From contig CABRGJ010000004.1 in NCBI GenBank assembly GCA_902470405.1, positions 1 to 12,665 of the forward strand: 12,665 nucleotides of DNA, given 5' to 3'. This DNA comes from an uncultured Eggerthella sp. (GTDB lineage Bacteria > Actinomycetota > Coriobacteriia > Coriobacteriales > Eggerthellaceae). The position numbers and the translations under genes are program-made. The notes below the pieces were generated by a model that was not told the DNA's origin, ran no database searches, and saw only the letters and a list, made by a program, of their open reading frames with translations. The first letter of the stretch is position 1. Each line of letters begins with the position of its first letter. This document shows positions 1 through 6,458 of the stretch, piece by piece.

Positions 1-699
1 AGATCCCGCAAAACTGCTCCAATCGGCCGAGCTCATGGTGTCTTCGTATTTATCTCGAATATGTTCAGCGCTGCTAATCAGGAATCCTGCCGTACCACAT
101 GCGGGATCGCAGATTAGCTCACTGGGCTTAGGATCCACTATTGCCACCATCATATCCCGGATATGCTTCGGGGTGCGGAACTGCCCATTGGTTCCCGCAG
201 TCGAGAGTTTCGAAAGCATGTATTCGTACAAATCGCCCAGATCTCCGATGTTCTCGTCGAATTCGGAAAGCAGCCCCTCAACGCCATCGACCGCCCGTTC
301 TAAAAGCGCAGGCTTTCCTGCAGGAAAACCAAAGGTTGCCCCTTCCATTGCTTTTGAAAATGCAGATCCATCTCCCATTTCCTTGATAAAGGGGAAAACG
401 AATTGATCGACAATGCGATACATTTCTTCTGCGGGCCTGTCTTTAAAATAGCTCCAGCGCAGTTCTTTGCCATTAACCTCGATACCATAGGAATTGCGGT
501 ATGTCTCCGGGAAAATGTGCTTCTGTGGCTCACCTAAGATTTGCTCCATACGCTCTATCTCAAGCTCGCGTTCATCAAGCGATCTCATGAACATGAGATA
601 GGTAAGTTGGCTAATTACTTCAATCGGGTTAGTAATGCCGCCTTCCCACATCTTTTGCCAAATTGCATCGACCTTGTTCTTTGTTGCACCCGTAATCAT
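1..699 (-). CDS. hsdM: Type I restriction-modification DNA methyltransferase subunit M, N-terminal 233 codons (runs off the window)
   Basis: The frame is open from an ATG at 699 to the left edge, so the 3' part is missing. HsdM methylates adenine with S-adenosylmethionine, in complex with the HsdS specificity subunit. The first about 150 residues fit the helical HsdM N-terminal domain, with a KNKVDAIWQKMWEGG stretch near the start and LTYLMFMRSLDERE after it. The methyltransferase domain then begins with GQFRTPKHIRDMM, followed by the S-adenosylmethionine-binding motif DPACGTAGF at about residues 198-206. The catalytic NPPF-type motif lies outside the window. The start is preceded by GGAAGG about 10 bases upstream, inside the end of hsdS, and only 5 bases separate the hsdS stop from this ATG, so the two genes are translationally linked. 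The order is unusual because hsdM normally precedes hsdS. An hsdR endonuclease gene, if present, would be off the left edge. The family assignment is firm; activity cannot be judged from a partial gene. Confidence 0.93.
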   Translation of the reverse strand, partial: MITGATKNKVDAIWQKMWEGGITNPIEVISQLTYLMFMRSLDERELEIERMEQILGEPQKHIFPETYRNSYGIEVNGKELRWSYFKDRPAEEMYRIVDQFVFPFIKEMGDGSAFSKAMEGATFGFPAGKPALLERAVDGVEGLLSEFDENIGDLGDLYEYMLSKLSTAGTNGQFRTPKHIRDMMVAIVDPKPSELICDPACGTAGFLISSAEHIRDKYEDTMSSADWSSFAGS

Positions 700-704
700 C
701 GTTA

Positions 705-1313
705 TCAATTCCTTCCAATGAATGATGCGTCGGATAAAGCCCGCGCTAATTCGCCCTCGATGAGGAAATTGCTCTTTTCCTCAACAGACTGACAAATCTT
801 CTTAATGTTCTGAGATTGGCGATGAAGTGCGCCCAGCCGTTTCTGCTCATTAAGTGATGGAATTGGGATGGGCATCTCCGCTAAATCCTTCTTCTTAATT
901 AGCTGAATTGTCATCCCAGAGCTCATACGTTCCAATTCTCGCAGTGAAAGAGGGGAGTTTAGAAACAAGGAGAGATAGCGCATATCGATAATTTGATTAT
1001 TCTGCGGTCTCAGAATAAGGCTATAAGATGTTGTTAGGAGGCCTGAATGGGCCTCATCGATGTAAACACACCCGTAAGGCGTAGATGCTTTTACAATCAC
1101 ATCACCTTCATGGGTGAAGAAATCATCTTTAACATTTGCCACGGATTCAATGGCGAGCTCGCTTTTTATTACCTCGCCATTACGCATTGCGCCAGGAACT
1201 AAAACCTGTACTTGGGAGGGTGTGTCATTCTCGCGTATCTTTTTTACGCGACTGATAGGAGCGCCTGTGATGATTGAGCAAAGCTGCCCAAGCGGCTTAT
1301 TCTCTATCGCCAT
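705..1313 (-). CDS. hsdS: Half-length type I restriction-modification specificity subunit (single target-recognition domain)
   Basis: This 202-residue protein is about half the usual HsdS length of roughly 400. It opens with KPLGQLCSIITGAPISR, typical of the start of a target-recognition domain. It continues to SGMTIQLIKKKDLAEMPIPI and PSLNEQKRLGALHRQ, the usual end of such a domain leading into the conserved helix that spaces two domains. Only one recognition domain and one spacer helix are present. Half-size HsdS proteins of other systems can pair with a second copy and recognise a palindromic site; whether this one does is inference. The ATG at 1313 is preferred over a TTG at 1328 because GGGAGG lies 7 bases upstream of it. 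It is the first gene after the promoter at 1371-1398 and is followed at once by hsdM. A truncated remnant is possible, but the clean stop fused to the hsdM ribosome site favours a designed gene. Confidence 0.85.
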   Translation of the reverse strand: MAIENKPLGQLCSIITGAPISRVKKIRENDTPSQVQVLVPGAMRNGEVIKSELAIESVANVKDDFFTHEGDVIVKASTPYGCVYIDEAHSGLLTTSYSLILRPQNNQIIDMRYLSLFLNSPLSLRELERMSSGMTIQLIKKKDLAEMPIPIPSLNEQKRLGALHRQSQNIKKICQSVEEKSNFLIEGELARALSDASFIGRN

Positions 1314-1343
1314 GTCACTCCCTCCCAAAGCGAATAACTGATG

Positions 1344-1378
1344 AAATAGAATGTTCTAATCTTTAAGAACAGTCTAAT
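1344..1378 (-). promoter_or_regulatory. Operator-like imperfect palindrome, copy 2, over the hsdS transcription start
   Basis: The core at 1353-1370 is GTTCTAATCTTTAAGAAC, an inverted repeat with GTTCT and AGAAC arms and an 8-base centre. It begins right beside the -10 box and covers the predicted start point. Flanking bases are also shared with the second copy at 1397-1433. A repressor bound here would block transcription. No regulator gene is recognised in the window. Confidence 0.5.
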
Positions 1379-1398
1379 GCAATCTAGTCATTTGTCAA
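1371..1398 (-). promoter_or_regulatory. Predicted sigma-70 type promoter of the hsdS-hsdM operon
   Basis: On the minus strand there is a perfect TTGACA at 1398-1393, a 16-base spacer, and TAGACT at 1376-1371 (four of six matches to TATAAT). Transcription would start near 1364 and leave a leader of about 50 bases before the hsdS ATG at 1313. The promoter is framed by two related imperfect palindromes, one covering the start point and one just upstream of the -35 box, which implies regulation. Confidence 0.65.
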
Positions 1399-1433
1399 AC
1401 AGAATTTGTTCCAACTTTTTAGAACAATCTCAT
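1397..1433 (-). promoter_or_regulatory. Operator-like imperfect palindrome, copy 1, upstream of the hsdS -35 box
   Basis: The core at 1408-1425 is GTTCCAACTTTTTAGAAC and matches the other core in most positions. The cores are 55 bases apart, start to start, close to five helical turns, so a protein could bind both on the same face. This copy also overlaps the stop codon of the 1430-1732 reading frame. Confidence 0.5.
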
Positions 1434-1732
1434 ACGCTTTTAATCAAATGGTTTTTCGTTGTCGGAGCTGCCAGAGACGATTGCCTCTTCTTACGGCGCT
1501 TTGGTTTTTGTCGATAGCGATCAAGAAAGATCTCCCGTCGTTCCAATAACTCCTCTACGCCCTTCTTGATATCAGCATGATCAGCTTCCAGCTTCTCCAA
1601 AGCCACAGTTGCTTCAATGAACATGTCTTGCAATGTACGACTTATCTCAGAGCCGTGTCTAACTTTGAATGCAACCGTATTCAATGCCTTCACTGCCTGA
1701 TTCAGCAGATAGTCTTGGCGTCTCGCATCCAA
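1430..1732 (-). CDS. Unrecognised basic coiled-coil-like protein, probably 5'-truncated
   Basis: This is a frame of about 100 codons whose only upstream start choice is a TTG at 1732 with no ribosome site in front. The product is not recognised. Visible traits are a helix-forming middle rich in Leu, Glu and Lys (ATVALEKLEADHADIKKGVEEL) and a very basic tail (KPKRRKKRQ), as in small DNA- or RNA-binding accessory proteins. A short LLNQAVKALN stretch faintly recalls the N-L-N-Q...L-N pattern of MobC-type relaxosome proteins, but this is too weak for a call. It ends about 30 bases upstream of the promoter of hsdS and reads toward it. It overlaps antisense the doubtful first 50 codons of the integrase frame. 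The place where it loses a credible start matches the place where integrase similarity begins, so both are probably cut by one junction. Confidence 0.45.
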   Translation of the reverse strand: MDARRQDYLLNQAVKALNTVAFKVRHGSEISRTLQDMFIEATVALEKLEADHADIKKGVEELLERREIFLDRYRQKPKRRKKRQSSLAAPTTKNHLIKSV

Positions 1733-2866
1733 AAGACCCGCAGGTTCAAGGGCACCAAGACAGAAGCTAAAAGAGCTTTGGAGTCTTTCAGGCGCGAGAT
1801 AGAGAGCGGACTAAGACTTGATGCGGACACGGTTACCTTTGGTGAGTATGCCGAGCAATGGATAGAATCTCGCGAGGCTTTAGGCAGGCTGGCGATCTCA
1901 ACCATCAAGCGCGACAAGCTTATCGTGAGGCATTTGAACAAATACCTCTATGGGGTGCTCCTCCAGGATATAGATGCCCCTATGGTGCGAGGACTTTATA
2001 TCAAATACGTCGAAGATGGTATCGGGCAGAACACCCTTTCCAAAATAGCCGTGGCACTCAAGCAGATCTTGAAGCAGGCTGTGAAAGACGATATTCTCTC
2101 GAAGAATCCTTGTGATTCCGTCGATGCACCGAAGCGCAAGAAGTCAGACGTTGGCCAAGCTTTGGATAAGAAAGGGGTAGAGAAGCTCATCTGTGCCCTT
2201 GATGCTTATGAGAGCCAGGACTACCCCTTGGAGAGCGCTGAGCGCCAGCGAGCTACCTCGAACATGGCTCATGTTACTGCGGTACGTCTTATGTTGTTTG
2301 CCGGACTGCGTCGCGGAGAAGCGCTCGGTTTATCTTGGTCGGATATTGACTTCGATAATGCCTCTCTCACAGTTTCCCACTCAGTAGATAAGGTAACCAG
2401 AGAACTTAAGGAGCCAAAGACGCAAACAAGCAAAAGGCAGATCAGTCTCGATGCGGGAACCATGAGTAATCTTGTGCGGTGGAAGAACATGCAACGAAAG
2501 TATCTGAACCATCTAGGCATTGAGCAAGGAAGGGAAACTCCTGTACTTACCAATGAGGCAGGGGTGCGCATGGAGGCAAACAACCTCGCAAGATGGTGGC
2601 GTGGCTTCCGAGAGGATAATGGCTTTGATGGCCTAAGACTTCATGATCTTCGCCACACGCATGCAACTTTGCTTGTATCGAGCGGTCTAAACCTCAAGGC
2701 TGTCTCTAGCCGAATGGGTCATTCTAGCATCGGGATAACCATGGACTTATATGCTCATGCGCAAAGAGAGGATGATATCAAGGCGGCCTCCATTATGGGT
2801 GAGATTATCGCTCCGTCGGACGATATGACTGCTCAAGGCGGTGTCACTAAGGATACGAATTTCTGA
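1577..2866 (+). CDS. Tyrosine recombinase (phage or integrative-element integrase), N-terminus disrupted
   Basis: Site-specific integrase that would cut and rejoin DNA at the element's attachment sites. The open frame starts at an ATG at 1577, but its first 50 residues are Cys/Leu-rich, unlike any integrase, and lie antisense to another reading frame. Recognisable sequence begins at KTRRFKGTKTEAKRAL (from about residue 53, near base 1733), the end of the usual N-terminal arm-binding domain. A core-binding domain follows (about 85-185), with FGEYAEQWIE and NTLSKIAVALKQILKQA. The catalytic domain (about 195-400) has the full active site: Arg245 in GLRRGE, Lys281 in EPKTQTSKRQ, His356 and Arg359 in HDLRH, His382 in MGHSS and nucleophile Tyr392 in DLYAH. 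No ribosome site precedes the ATG. It reads toward tRNA-fMet, 92 bases beyond its stop, the standard layout of a tRNA-integrated island. Without the arm-binding segment it may be inactive or poorly expressed. Family call certain; start uncertain. Confidence 0.85.
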   Translation: MISFQLLQSHSCFNEHVLQCTTYLRAVSNFECNRIQCLHCLIQQIVLASRIQKTRRFKGTKTEAKRALESFRREIESGLRLDADTVTFGEYAEQWIESREALGRLAISTIKRDKLIVRHLNKYLYGVLLQDIDAPMVRGLYIKYVEDGIGQNTLSKIAVALKQILKQAVKDDILSKNPCDSVDAPKRKKSDVGQALDKKGVEKLICALDAYESQDYPLESAERQRATSNMAHVTAVRLMLFAGLRRGEALGLSWSDIDFDNASLTVSHSVDKVTRELKEPKTQTSKRQISLDAGTMSNLVRWKNMQRKYLNHLGIEQGRETPVLTNEAGVRMEANNLARWWRGFREDNGFDGLRLHDLRHTHATLLVSSGLNLKAVSSRMGHSSIGITMDLYAHAQREDDIKAASIMGEIIAPSDDMTAQGGVTKDTNF

Positions 2867-2871
2867 AACAA

Positions 2872-2893
2872 CTGTGATAGTTCTGTGATAGTT
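2872..2893 (+). repeat. Perfect 11-base tandem repeat just after the integrase stop
   Basis: CTGTGATAGTT occurs twice head to tail at 2872-2882 and 2883-2893, between the integrase stop and the tRNA terminator. Short direct repeats close to an attachment site are often arm-type integrase binding sites, so that is a reasonable guess here. The repeat itself is directly visible; the role is inference. Confidence 0.6.
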
Positions 2894-2910
2894 GAGCAAA
2901 ATTTTACCCA

Positions 2911-2950
2911 ATAACAAAACAGGTCAGGCAAAAAACAAACGCCTGACCTG
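2911..2950 (-). terminator. Intrinsic terminator of tRNA-fMet
   Basis: A perfect 10-base inverted repeat, CAGGTCAGGC at 2920-2929 and GCCTGACCTG at 2941-2950, encloses an 11-base loop. On the minus strand it follows the tRNA 3' end by 8 bases and is followed by TTTTGTTAT. On the plus strand the following TCTTTCTT could also let it end integrase transcripts. Confidence 0.85.
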
Positions 2951-2958
2951 GTCTTTCT

Positions 2959-3035
2959 TGGTCGCGGGGGCAGGATTTGAACCTACGGCCTCCGGGTTAT
3001 GAGCCCGGCGAGCTACCAGACTGCTCCACCCCGCA
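2959..3035 (-). tRNA. Initiator tRNA-fMet (CAU), 77 nt with encoded CCA
   Basis: The minus strand reads TGCGGGGTGGAGCAG at the 5' end, a CTCATAA anticodon loop with anticodon CAU, GGTTCAAATCC in the T arm, and CCCCCGCGACCA at the 3' end with CCA encoded. Initiator traits are the run of three G:C pairs in the anticodon stem (GGG/CCC), the A11:U24 pair in the D stem, and no Watson-Crick pair at 1:72. Here that position is U1 with G72, a wobble rather than the C:A mismatch of E. coli. It has its own promoter upstream and a terminator downstream. Its 3' end faces the integrase gene, so it is the probable integration target and has been restored to a complete gene. Confidence 0.95.
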
Positions 3036-3089
3036 CTATGTGTGTTTCACCTCGTTCTTTAGCTCGAGAACGAAAAGCGACAGTAAAAT

Positions 3090-3118
3090 ATAATACCTAT
3101 TTCGCCCAAGCAACGCAA
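3090..3118 (-). promoter_or_regulatory. Predicted promoter of tRNA-fMet
   Basis: On the minus strand TTGCGT (3118-3113) and TATTAT (3095-3090) are separated by exactly 17 bases. The start would be near 3083, about 48 bases before the mature tRNA. The leader holds a 7-base stem (TCGTTCT/AGAACGA at 3052-3073) that is probably removed during processing. The rest of the 224-base gap up to 3259 holds no gene and no clear terminator for the ATPase gene. Confidence 0.65.
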
Positions 3119-3259
3119 GAATGAATGTATCCTCCACAAGACGCGCACAAGCGCACATGCTCGTACGCTGAGATGAAAGTCGGTCGTGCAAAGAGGGAGC
3201 ACAAGCGGGGAACAAGCGCAGAATGCCCCAAGCTCTTCGCGTGGTTATCCCGAAAGCCT

Positions 3260-4033
3260 CTAGACCACTTCGGTGATATGCCCCAGGAAATCCTTTGTGC
3301 GATCAGATTTCGGATGATCGAACACCTCTTCAGGCGTGCCTTCTTCCACGATCACGCCGCCATCCATGAAGATGACACGATCGGCGACCTCGCGTGCGAA
3401 TCCCATCTCATGAGTAACTACGATCATGGTCATGCCTTCGCGCGCAAGCTCTTTCATAACCGACAGAACGCCGCGTACCAGTTCAGGGTCGAGCGCGCTG
3501 GTTGCTTCGTCAAAGAGCATCACGTGAGGGTCCATCGCGAGCGCACGCGCGATCGCTACGCGCTGCTGTTGGCCGCCTGAAAGCTGGCTAGGTTTGTAAT
3601 CAACACGCTCAGCAAGACCAACCTTGGTCAGCTCTTCGATCGCTTTCTCTTCAGCATCACGCTCCGAGCGTTTGAGCACTTTACGCTGAGCCAGCATCAC
3701 GTTCTTCTTCGCCGTAAGATGCGGGAACAAATTAAAGCTCTGGAACACCATGCCGAGCTTCGCGCGTACAGCATTGATGTCAACATTCTTTGCGGTGATC
3801 TCGGTATCCTCGAAGAATATCTTTCCCGAGGTGGGCACCTCGAGCAGGTTGACGCAGCGCAATAGCGTCGATTTACCAGACCCAGAAGGCCCCAAGATCA
3901 CTACCACTTCGCCGCGATGAACATCCAGGTCAACGCCACGCAGAACTTGCAGATCGTCGAAGCTCTTCGTAAGGTTTTCGATGCGTACGACCACTTCGTC
4001 GGTAACGTGGTGGTTGTTGATCTCTTCAACCAT
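3260..4033 (-). CDS. Polar amino acid ABC importer, ATP-binding protein (GlnQ/HisP type)
   Basis: This 257-residue cytoplasmic ATPase powers amino acid uptake with the permease encoded just upstream. All family motifs are intact: Walker [10 protein letters not shown] (48-56), Q-loop [12 protein letters not shown] with Gln98, signature LSGGQQQR (151-158), Walker B VMLFDE (171-176) leading into the D-loop ATSALDP, and the switch His208 in [22 protein letters not shown] and the ending [12 protein letters not shown] are typical of the polar amino acid subfamily. The ATG at 4033 is chosen because it follows the permease stop after one base and has AAGGGGTGG upstream. A longer frame reaching 4147 would overlap the permease gene. 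It is the last gene of the operon. The substrate cannot be told from the ATPase. Confidence 0.95.
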   Translation of the reverse strand: MVEEINNHHVTDEVVVRIENLTKSFDDLQVLRGVDLDVHRGEVVVILGPSGSGKSTLLRCVNLLEVPTSGKIFFEDTEITAKNVDINAVRAKLGMVFQSFNLFPHLTAKKNVMLAQRKVLKRSERDAEEKAIEELTKVGLAERVDYKPSQLSGGQQQRVAIARALAMDPHVMLFDEATSALDPELVRGVLSVMKELAREGMTMIVVTHEMGFAREVADRVIFMDGGVIVEEGTPEEVFDHPKSDRTKDFLGHITEVV

Positions 4034-4034
4034 G

Positions 4035-5537
4035 TTATTCCACCCCTTCCTTACGAAGCGAAGCGCCTCTGCCAAATGAAGTGCCCCACGAGTTTCTGCC
4101 CGAGCTGAATCCAAAGGGGCTTTGGGTCTTATCAGCCTCCGTGTCACCAGGTTTCAGGTTCGAGGCCCATCGCGTCTTTTCGCCTACTGCGAGATTGCCT
4201 ACGGTGCCTTCCAATTCAGGAGAGAGCGGCGAAGGCGCATCCTTCTTACGGCGCTTCTTTTTCTTCTTACCCGTGTTACCAGCATCGCGATCTGCCAAAT
4301 GCGCCTCAAGGCGACCGACGATCTTAGCGAGCGGTAACGTGATGATGAGATAGAAGCATGCAGCAACGATATACGGGGTGATCGAGCCAGTAGCAGCAAC
4401 GATGGTCTTGGCATACATGACCACTTCCATCACGCCAACAGCTGCAAGCAGCGAGGTGTCCTTATAAAGCAGGATGAATTCGCTGGTCATAGTAGGGATC
4501 ACGCGACGAACGGTTTGCGGGATGATAACGAAGAGCATTGTTTGCGCGCCATTCATGCCAAGTGAGCGCGATGCTTCGAACTGACCCTTCGGGATGGATT
4601 GGATACCTGCGCGGAAGATCTCGCAGAGATAGGCACTCGAATTCATGGCAAGCACGATGACGCCCAGCGGGAAGGGTGGGACCTGGATGCCTGCTAGAGG
4701 CAAGCCGAAGAATGCGATGTAGATCTGCAGGAAGAGCGGAGTTCCGCGGACCACGTTGACATATGTGGTTGCAATGCCGCGCAAAACGCGCAGCTTGGAC
4801 ATGCGCATAAGCGCAAGGATAAGGCCGAACGGTATCGCGCAAGGGAACGCTACGAGTACGATACCGAGAGCCATAATGAAGCCTTTGACCACCACAGGAA
4901 AGCTCGTCACCAGAATGGTAGGGTCAAGGAAGAGGTGCAAGAACTTGTTGGAGTTCCACGCTTGCACCCATTCTTGTTCGCCAAGGAACGTCGAAAGCTC
5001 TTCGGCAGGATCGACGCCTACTACATTGATCGCTGGGATTTGACCGATCTCTTCGTAGTTGCCATCAGCAAGTTCGTAGGTGCCGGTCAGGTCCATCTCG
5101 CCGCCTGAAGCAGGGAACTTGACCTCGTACACTTCGAAGCGGAAGTAGCCACCAGCTGGGGCGGCTTCGTTAAATGTTGCAACGATCGAATCGCCTTCTT
5201 TTGCGAAGGAGGCATCGATATTCGTGCGCTGCATCAAGTCATCGCCCGAGAGCATGGTGATGCGAGCGTTCTTGGTCGTGAAAGAAGTACCTTGCGGTAA
5301 CGTGAGCGTAATAGCCTTGATGCTCTCATCTGGAGCGGCTTGTCCTTCCCACGTGATGCGGGTCTCAGTCGCGCCCTTCACTTCGCTTGATCCATCTGCA
5401 TTTGGACGCGCGGTGCATTTTGCAGTGTCGAGCGCGTCAGCGCTTGCAGGGCAGACGCTCAGGCCAACAAGAGCCACCGAACAAGCGATGAAGATCGCCA
5501 TCAACAGCGATATGAGTGATGACATGCGTTTTTGCAT
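4035..5537 (-). CDS. Polar amino acid ABC importer permease with N-terminal secreted domain and basic C-terminal tail
   Basis: The 500-residue protein has a HisM/GlnP-type permease core at about 205-412. It includes the [18 protein letters not shown] region, [21 protein letters not shown], and the ATPase-contact loop [21 protein letters not shown] (321-341). Ordinary members have about 220 residues. Ahead of the core lie a signal-peptide-like segment (about 7-33, ending CPASADA) and an extracytoplasmic region of about 160 residues, rich in beta-type sequence ([40 protein letters not shown]). After the core is an 88-residue cytoplasmic tail with a lysine/arginine block ([11 protein letters not shown], 423-433) and low-complexity sequence. 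The ATG at 5537 is preferred over a TTG at 5570 because AAGGA lies upstream of it and the TTG lies inside a terminator hairpin. It sits between the binding-protein and ATPase genes. The role of the extra domains is unknown. Confidence 0.93.
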   Translation of the reverse strand: MQKRMSSLISLLMAIFIACSVALVGLSVCPASADALDTAKCTARPNADGSSEVKGATETRITWEGQAAPDESIKAITLTLPQGTSFTTKNARITMLSGDDLMQRTNIDASFAKEGDSIVATFNEAAPAGGYFRFEVYEVKFPASGGEMDLTGTYELADGNYEEIGQIPAINVVGVDPAEELSTFLGEQEWVQAWNSNKFLHLFLDPTILVTSFPVVVKGFIMALGIVLVAFPCAIPFGLILALMRMSKLRVLRGIATTYVNVVRGTPLFLQIYIAFFGLPLAGIQVPPFPLGVIVLAMNSSAYLCEIFRAGIQSIPKGQFEASRSLGMNGAQTMLFVIIPQTVRRVIPTMTSEFILLYKDTSLLAAVGVMEVVMYAKTIVAATGSITPYIVAACFYLIITLPLAKIVGRLEAHLADRDAGNTGKKKKKRRKKDAPSPLSPELEGTVGNLAVGEKTRWASNLKPGDTEADKTQSPFGFSSGRNSWGTSFGRGASLRKEGVE

Positions 5538-5554
5538 GGGAGTGTCCTTAAATG

Positions 5555-5588
5555 AAAAAACCCTCTCCAACGCTGCGTCGGAGAGGGT
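5555..5588 (-). terminator. Intercistronic intrinsic terminator between binding-protein and permease genes
   Basis: On the minus strand ACCCTCTCC (5588-5580) pairs with GGAGAGGGT (5568-5560) around an 11-base loop, followed by a run of T (5559-5555). It starts 13 bases after the binding-protein stop and lies just upstream of the permease ribosome site. Partial read-through would give more binding protein than membrane components, as is common in ABC importer operons. Confidence 0.85.
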
Positions 5589-5600
5589 AAAGGTGCGAGA

Positions 5601-6422
5601 TTAGAGCCACTTAGCGATCAGTTCGTCGATCTTACCGTTGTCCTTGAGCTTCTGGATAGCGGCGTTCAGTGCCTCGGTCAACTGCGGGTTGTCCTTAGAA
5701 ACAACGATCGCATATTCTTCGCCCGTTGCGCTGGTGGCAACGATCTCGGCGTTCTGGTATGCGTCTTTGATCATCTTCTCAACAACAGCCTTGTTGGTGC
5801 AAACAGCGTTTGCCTGACCAGATTGCATTGCAGCGAAGCAGTCGGTGGAGTTGCCATAGGGTTGGACCACTGCATTGGGGTAATTCTCCTGTGCGTAGGT
5901 CTCGCCTGTGGTGCCAGACTGAACAGCGATGATAACGCCTTCCTGGTTCAGTGCAGACTCAGCATTGTCTTTCGTGATTCCTTCGTCTTTCATGACTGCA
6001 ACAGCCTGATCGTCGATATAGAAGGACTCGGTGAAGTCGATCTGCTCAGCGCGTTCAGGGGTAACGGTGAAGCCTGACATTCCGATATCGACCTGACCAC
6101 CAGCAACGACAGCTGGGATGATGGCATCGAACTGCAGATTCTTGTTCTCGTATTCAAGGCCGAGCTCTTCAGCAAGAGCCTTGCCCAGATCGACCTCGAA
6201 ACCGACAAGCTCGTCGCCTTCAAGATTTTCGAAGGGAGGATAGTCGGGAGAGAGGCCAACGACAAGTGTGCCGTCGTTGAGCAGGGTGTAGTCGCCAGAG
6301 GTAGCCTCGGAATCCTTCGAGTCGCTGTTCGAACAGCCGAACAGGCCAAAGGATGCGACCAGGGCGATGAGCAAGGCAGCGACGCCAAGTTTCTTCGCAA
6401 ACAGAGCTTTTGTAGCGTTCAT
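5601..6422 (-). CDS. Polar amino acid ABC importer substrate-binding lipoprotein
   Basis: This 273-residue extracellular lipoprotein captures ligand for the permease encoded downstream. It has a lipoprotein signal peptide with lipobox LFGC (Cys30) and a short Ser/Asp linker. The family-3 solute-binding fold follows: LVVGLSPDYPPFE (53-65), GFEVDLGKALAEELG, IIPAVVAGGQVDIGMSGFTVTPERAEQIDFT and VQSGTTGETYA. Arg124 in TPER is the residue that binds the ligand carboxylate in this family. Near the second binding loop the family usually has a D-A-V-x-x-D pattern whose last Asp holds the amino group; here the stretch is NAVCTNKAVV, with Asn at that place, so the ligand may be atypical. The ATG at 6422 has AAAGGA at a 5-base distance. 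It is the first gene of the operon, and a terminator follows it. Confidence 0.95.
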   Translation of the reverse strand: MNATKALFAKKLGVAALLIALVASFGLFGCSNSDSKDSEATSGDYTLLNDGTLVVGLSPDYPPFENLEGDELVGFEVDLGKALAEELGLEYENKNLQFDAIIPAVVAGGQVDIGMSGFTVTPERAEQIDFTESFYIDDQAVAVMKDEGITKDNAESALNQEGVIIAVQSGTTGETYAQENYPNAVVQPYGNSTDCFAAMQSGQANAVCTNKAVVEKMIKDAYQNAEIVATSATGEEYAIVVSKDNPQLTEALNAAIQKLKDNGKIDELIAKWL

Positions 6423-6452
6423 AGCGTTCCTTTCGTTTTTTTGGACTCACTT

Positions 6453-6458
6453 AGTATA
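6453..6458 (-). promoter_or_regulatory. Candidate -10 element of the amino acid transporter operon
   Basis: On the minus strand TATACT (five of six matches) sits about 31 bases upstream of the binding-protein ATG. No convincing -35 box is found at 16-18 bases. It is the best promoter candidate in the 109-base gap. No strong terminator for the deacetylase gene is seen there. Confidence 0.4.

Noticed and set aside
1353..1425. GTTC/GAAC palindromes as LexA (SOS) boxes
   Set aside because: The Gram-positive SOS box is GAAC, four bases, GTTC. Here the arms are in the opposite order with a ten-base centre, so the match fails.
1577..1726. First 50 codons of the integrase frame as a genuine N-terminal domain
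   Set aside because: They are Cys/Leu-rich, lack any arm-binding pattern, have no ribosome site and lie antisense to another frame.
2920..2950. Inverted repeat as a CRISPR or insertion-sequence end
   Set aside because: It is a single hairpin directly after the tRNA with a T-rich tail, fully explained as a terminator; no repeat array or transposase is present.
3125..3580. Plus-strand open frame of 151 codons
   Set aside because: Most of it runs antisense through the end of the clearly real ABC ATPase gene, its product resembles no known family, and its start lies in the tRNA promoter region.
4034..4147. Longer N-terminus of the ABC ATPase
   Set aside because: It would overlap the permease gene by over 100 bases, while the ATG at 4033 has a good ribosome site and follows the permease stop after one base.
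4462..4842. Minus-strand frame of 126 codons inside the permease gene
   Set aside because: It is a shifted frame of the permease coding sequence; the true frame carries the intact permease motifs.
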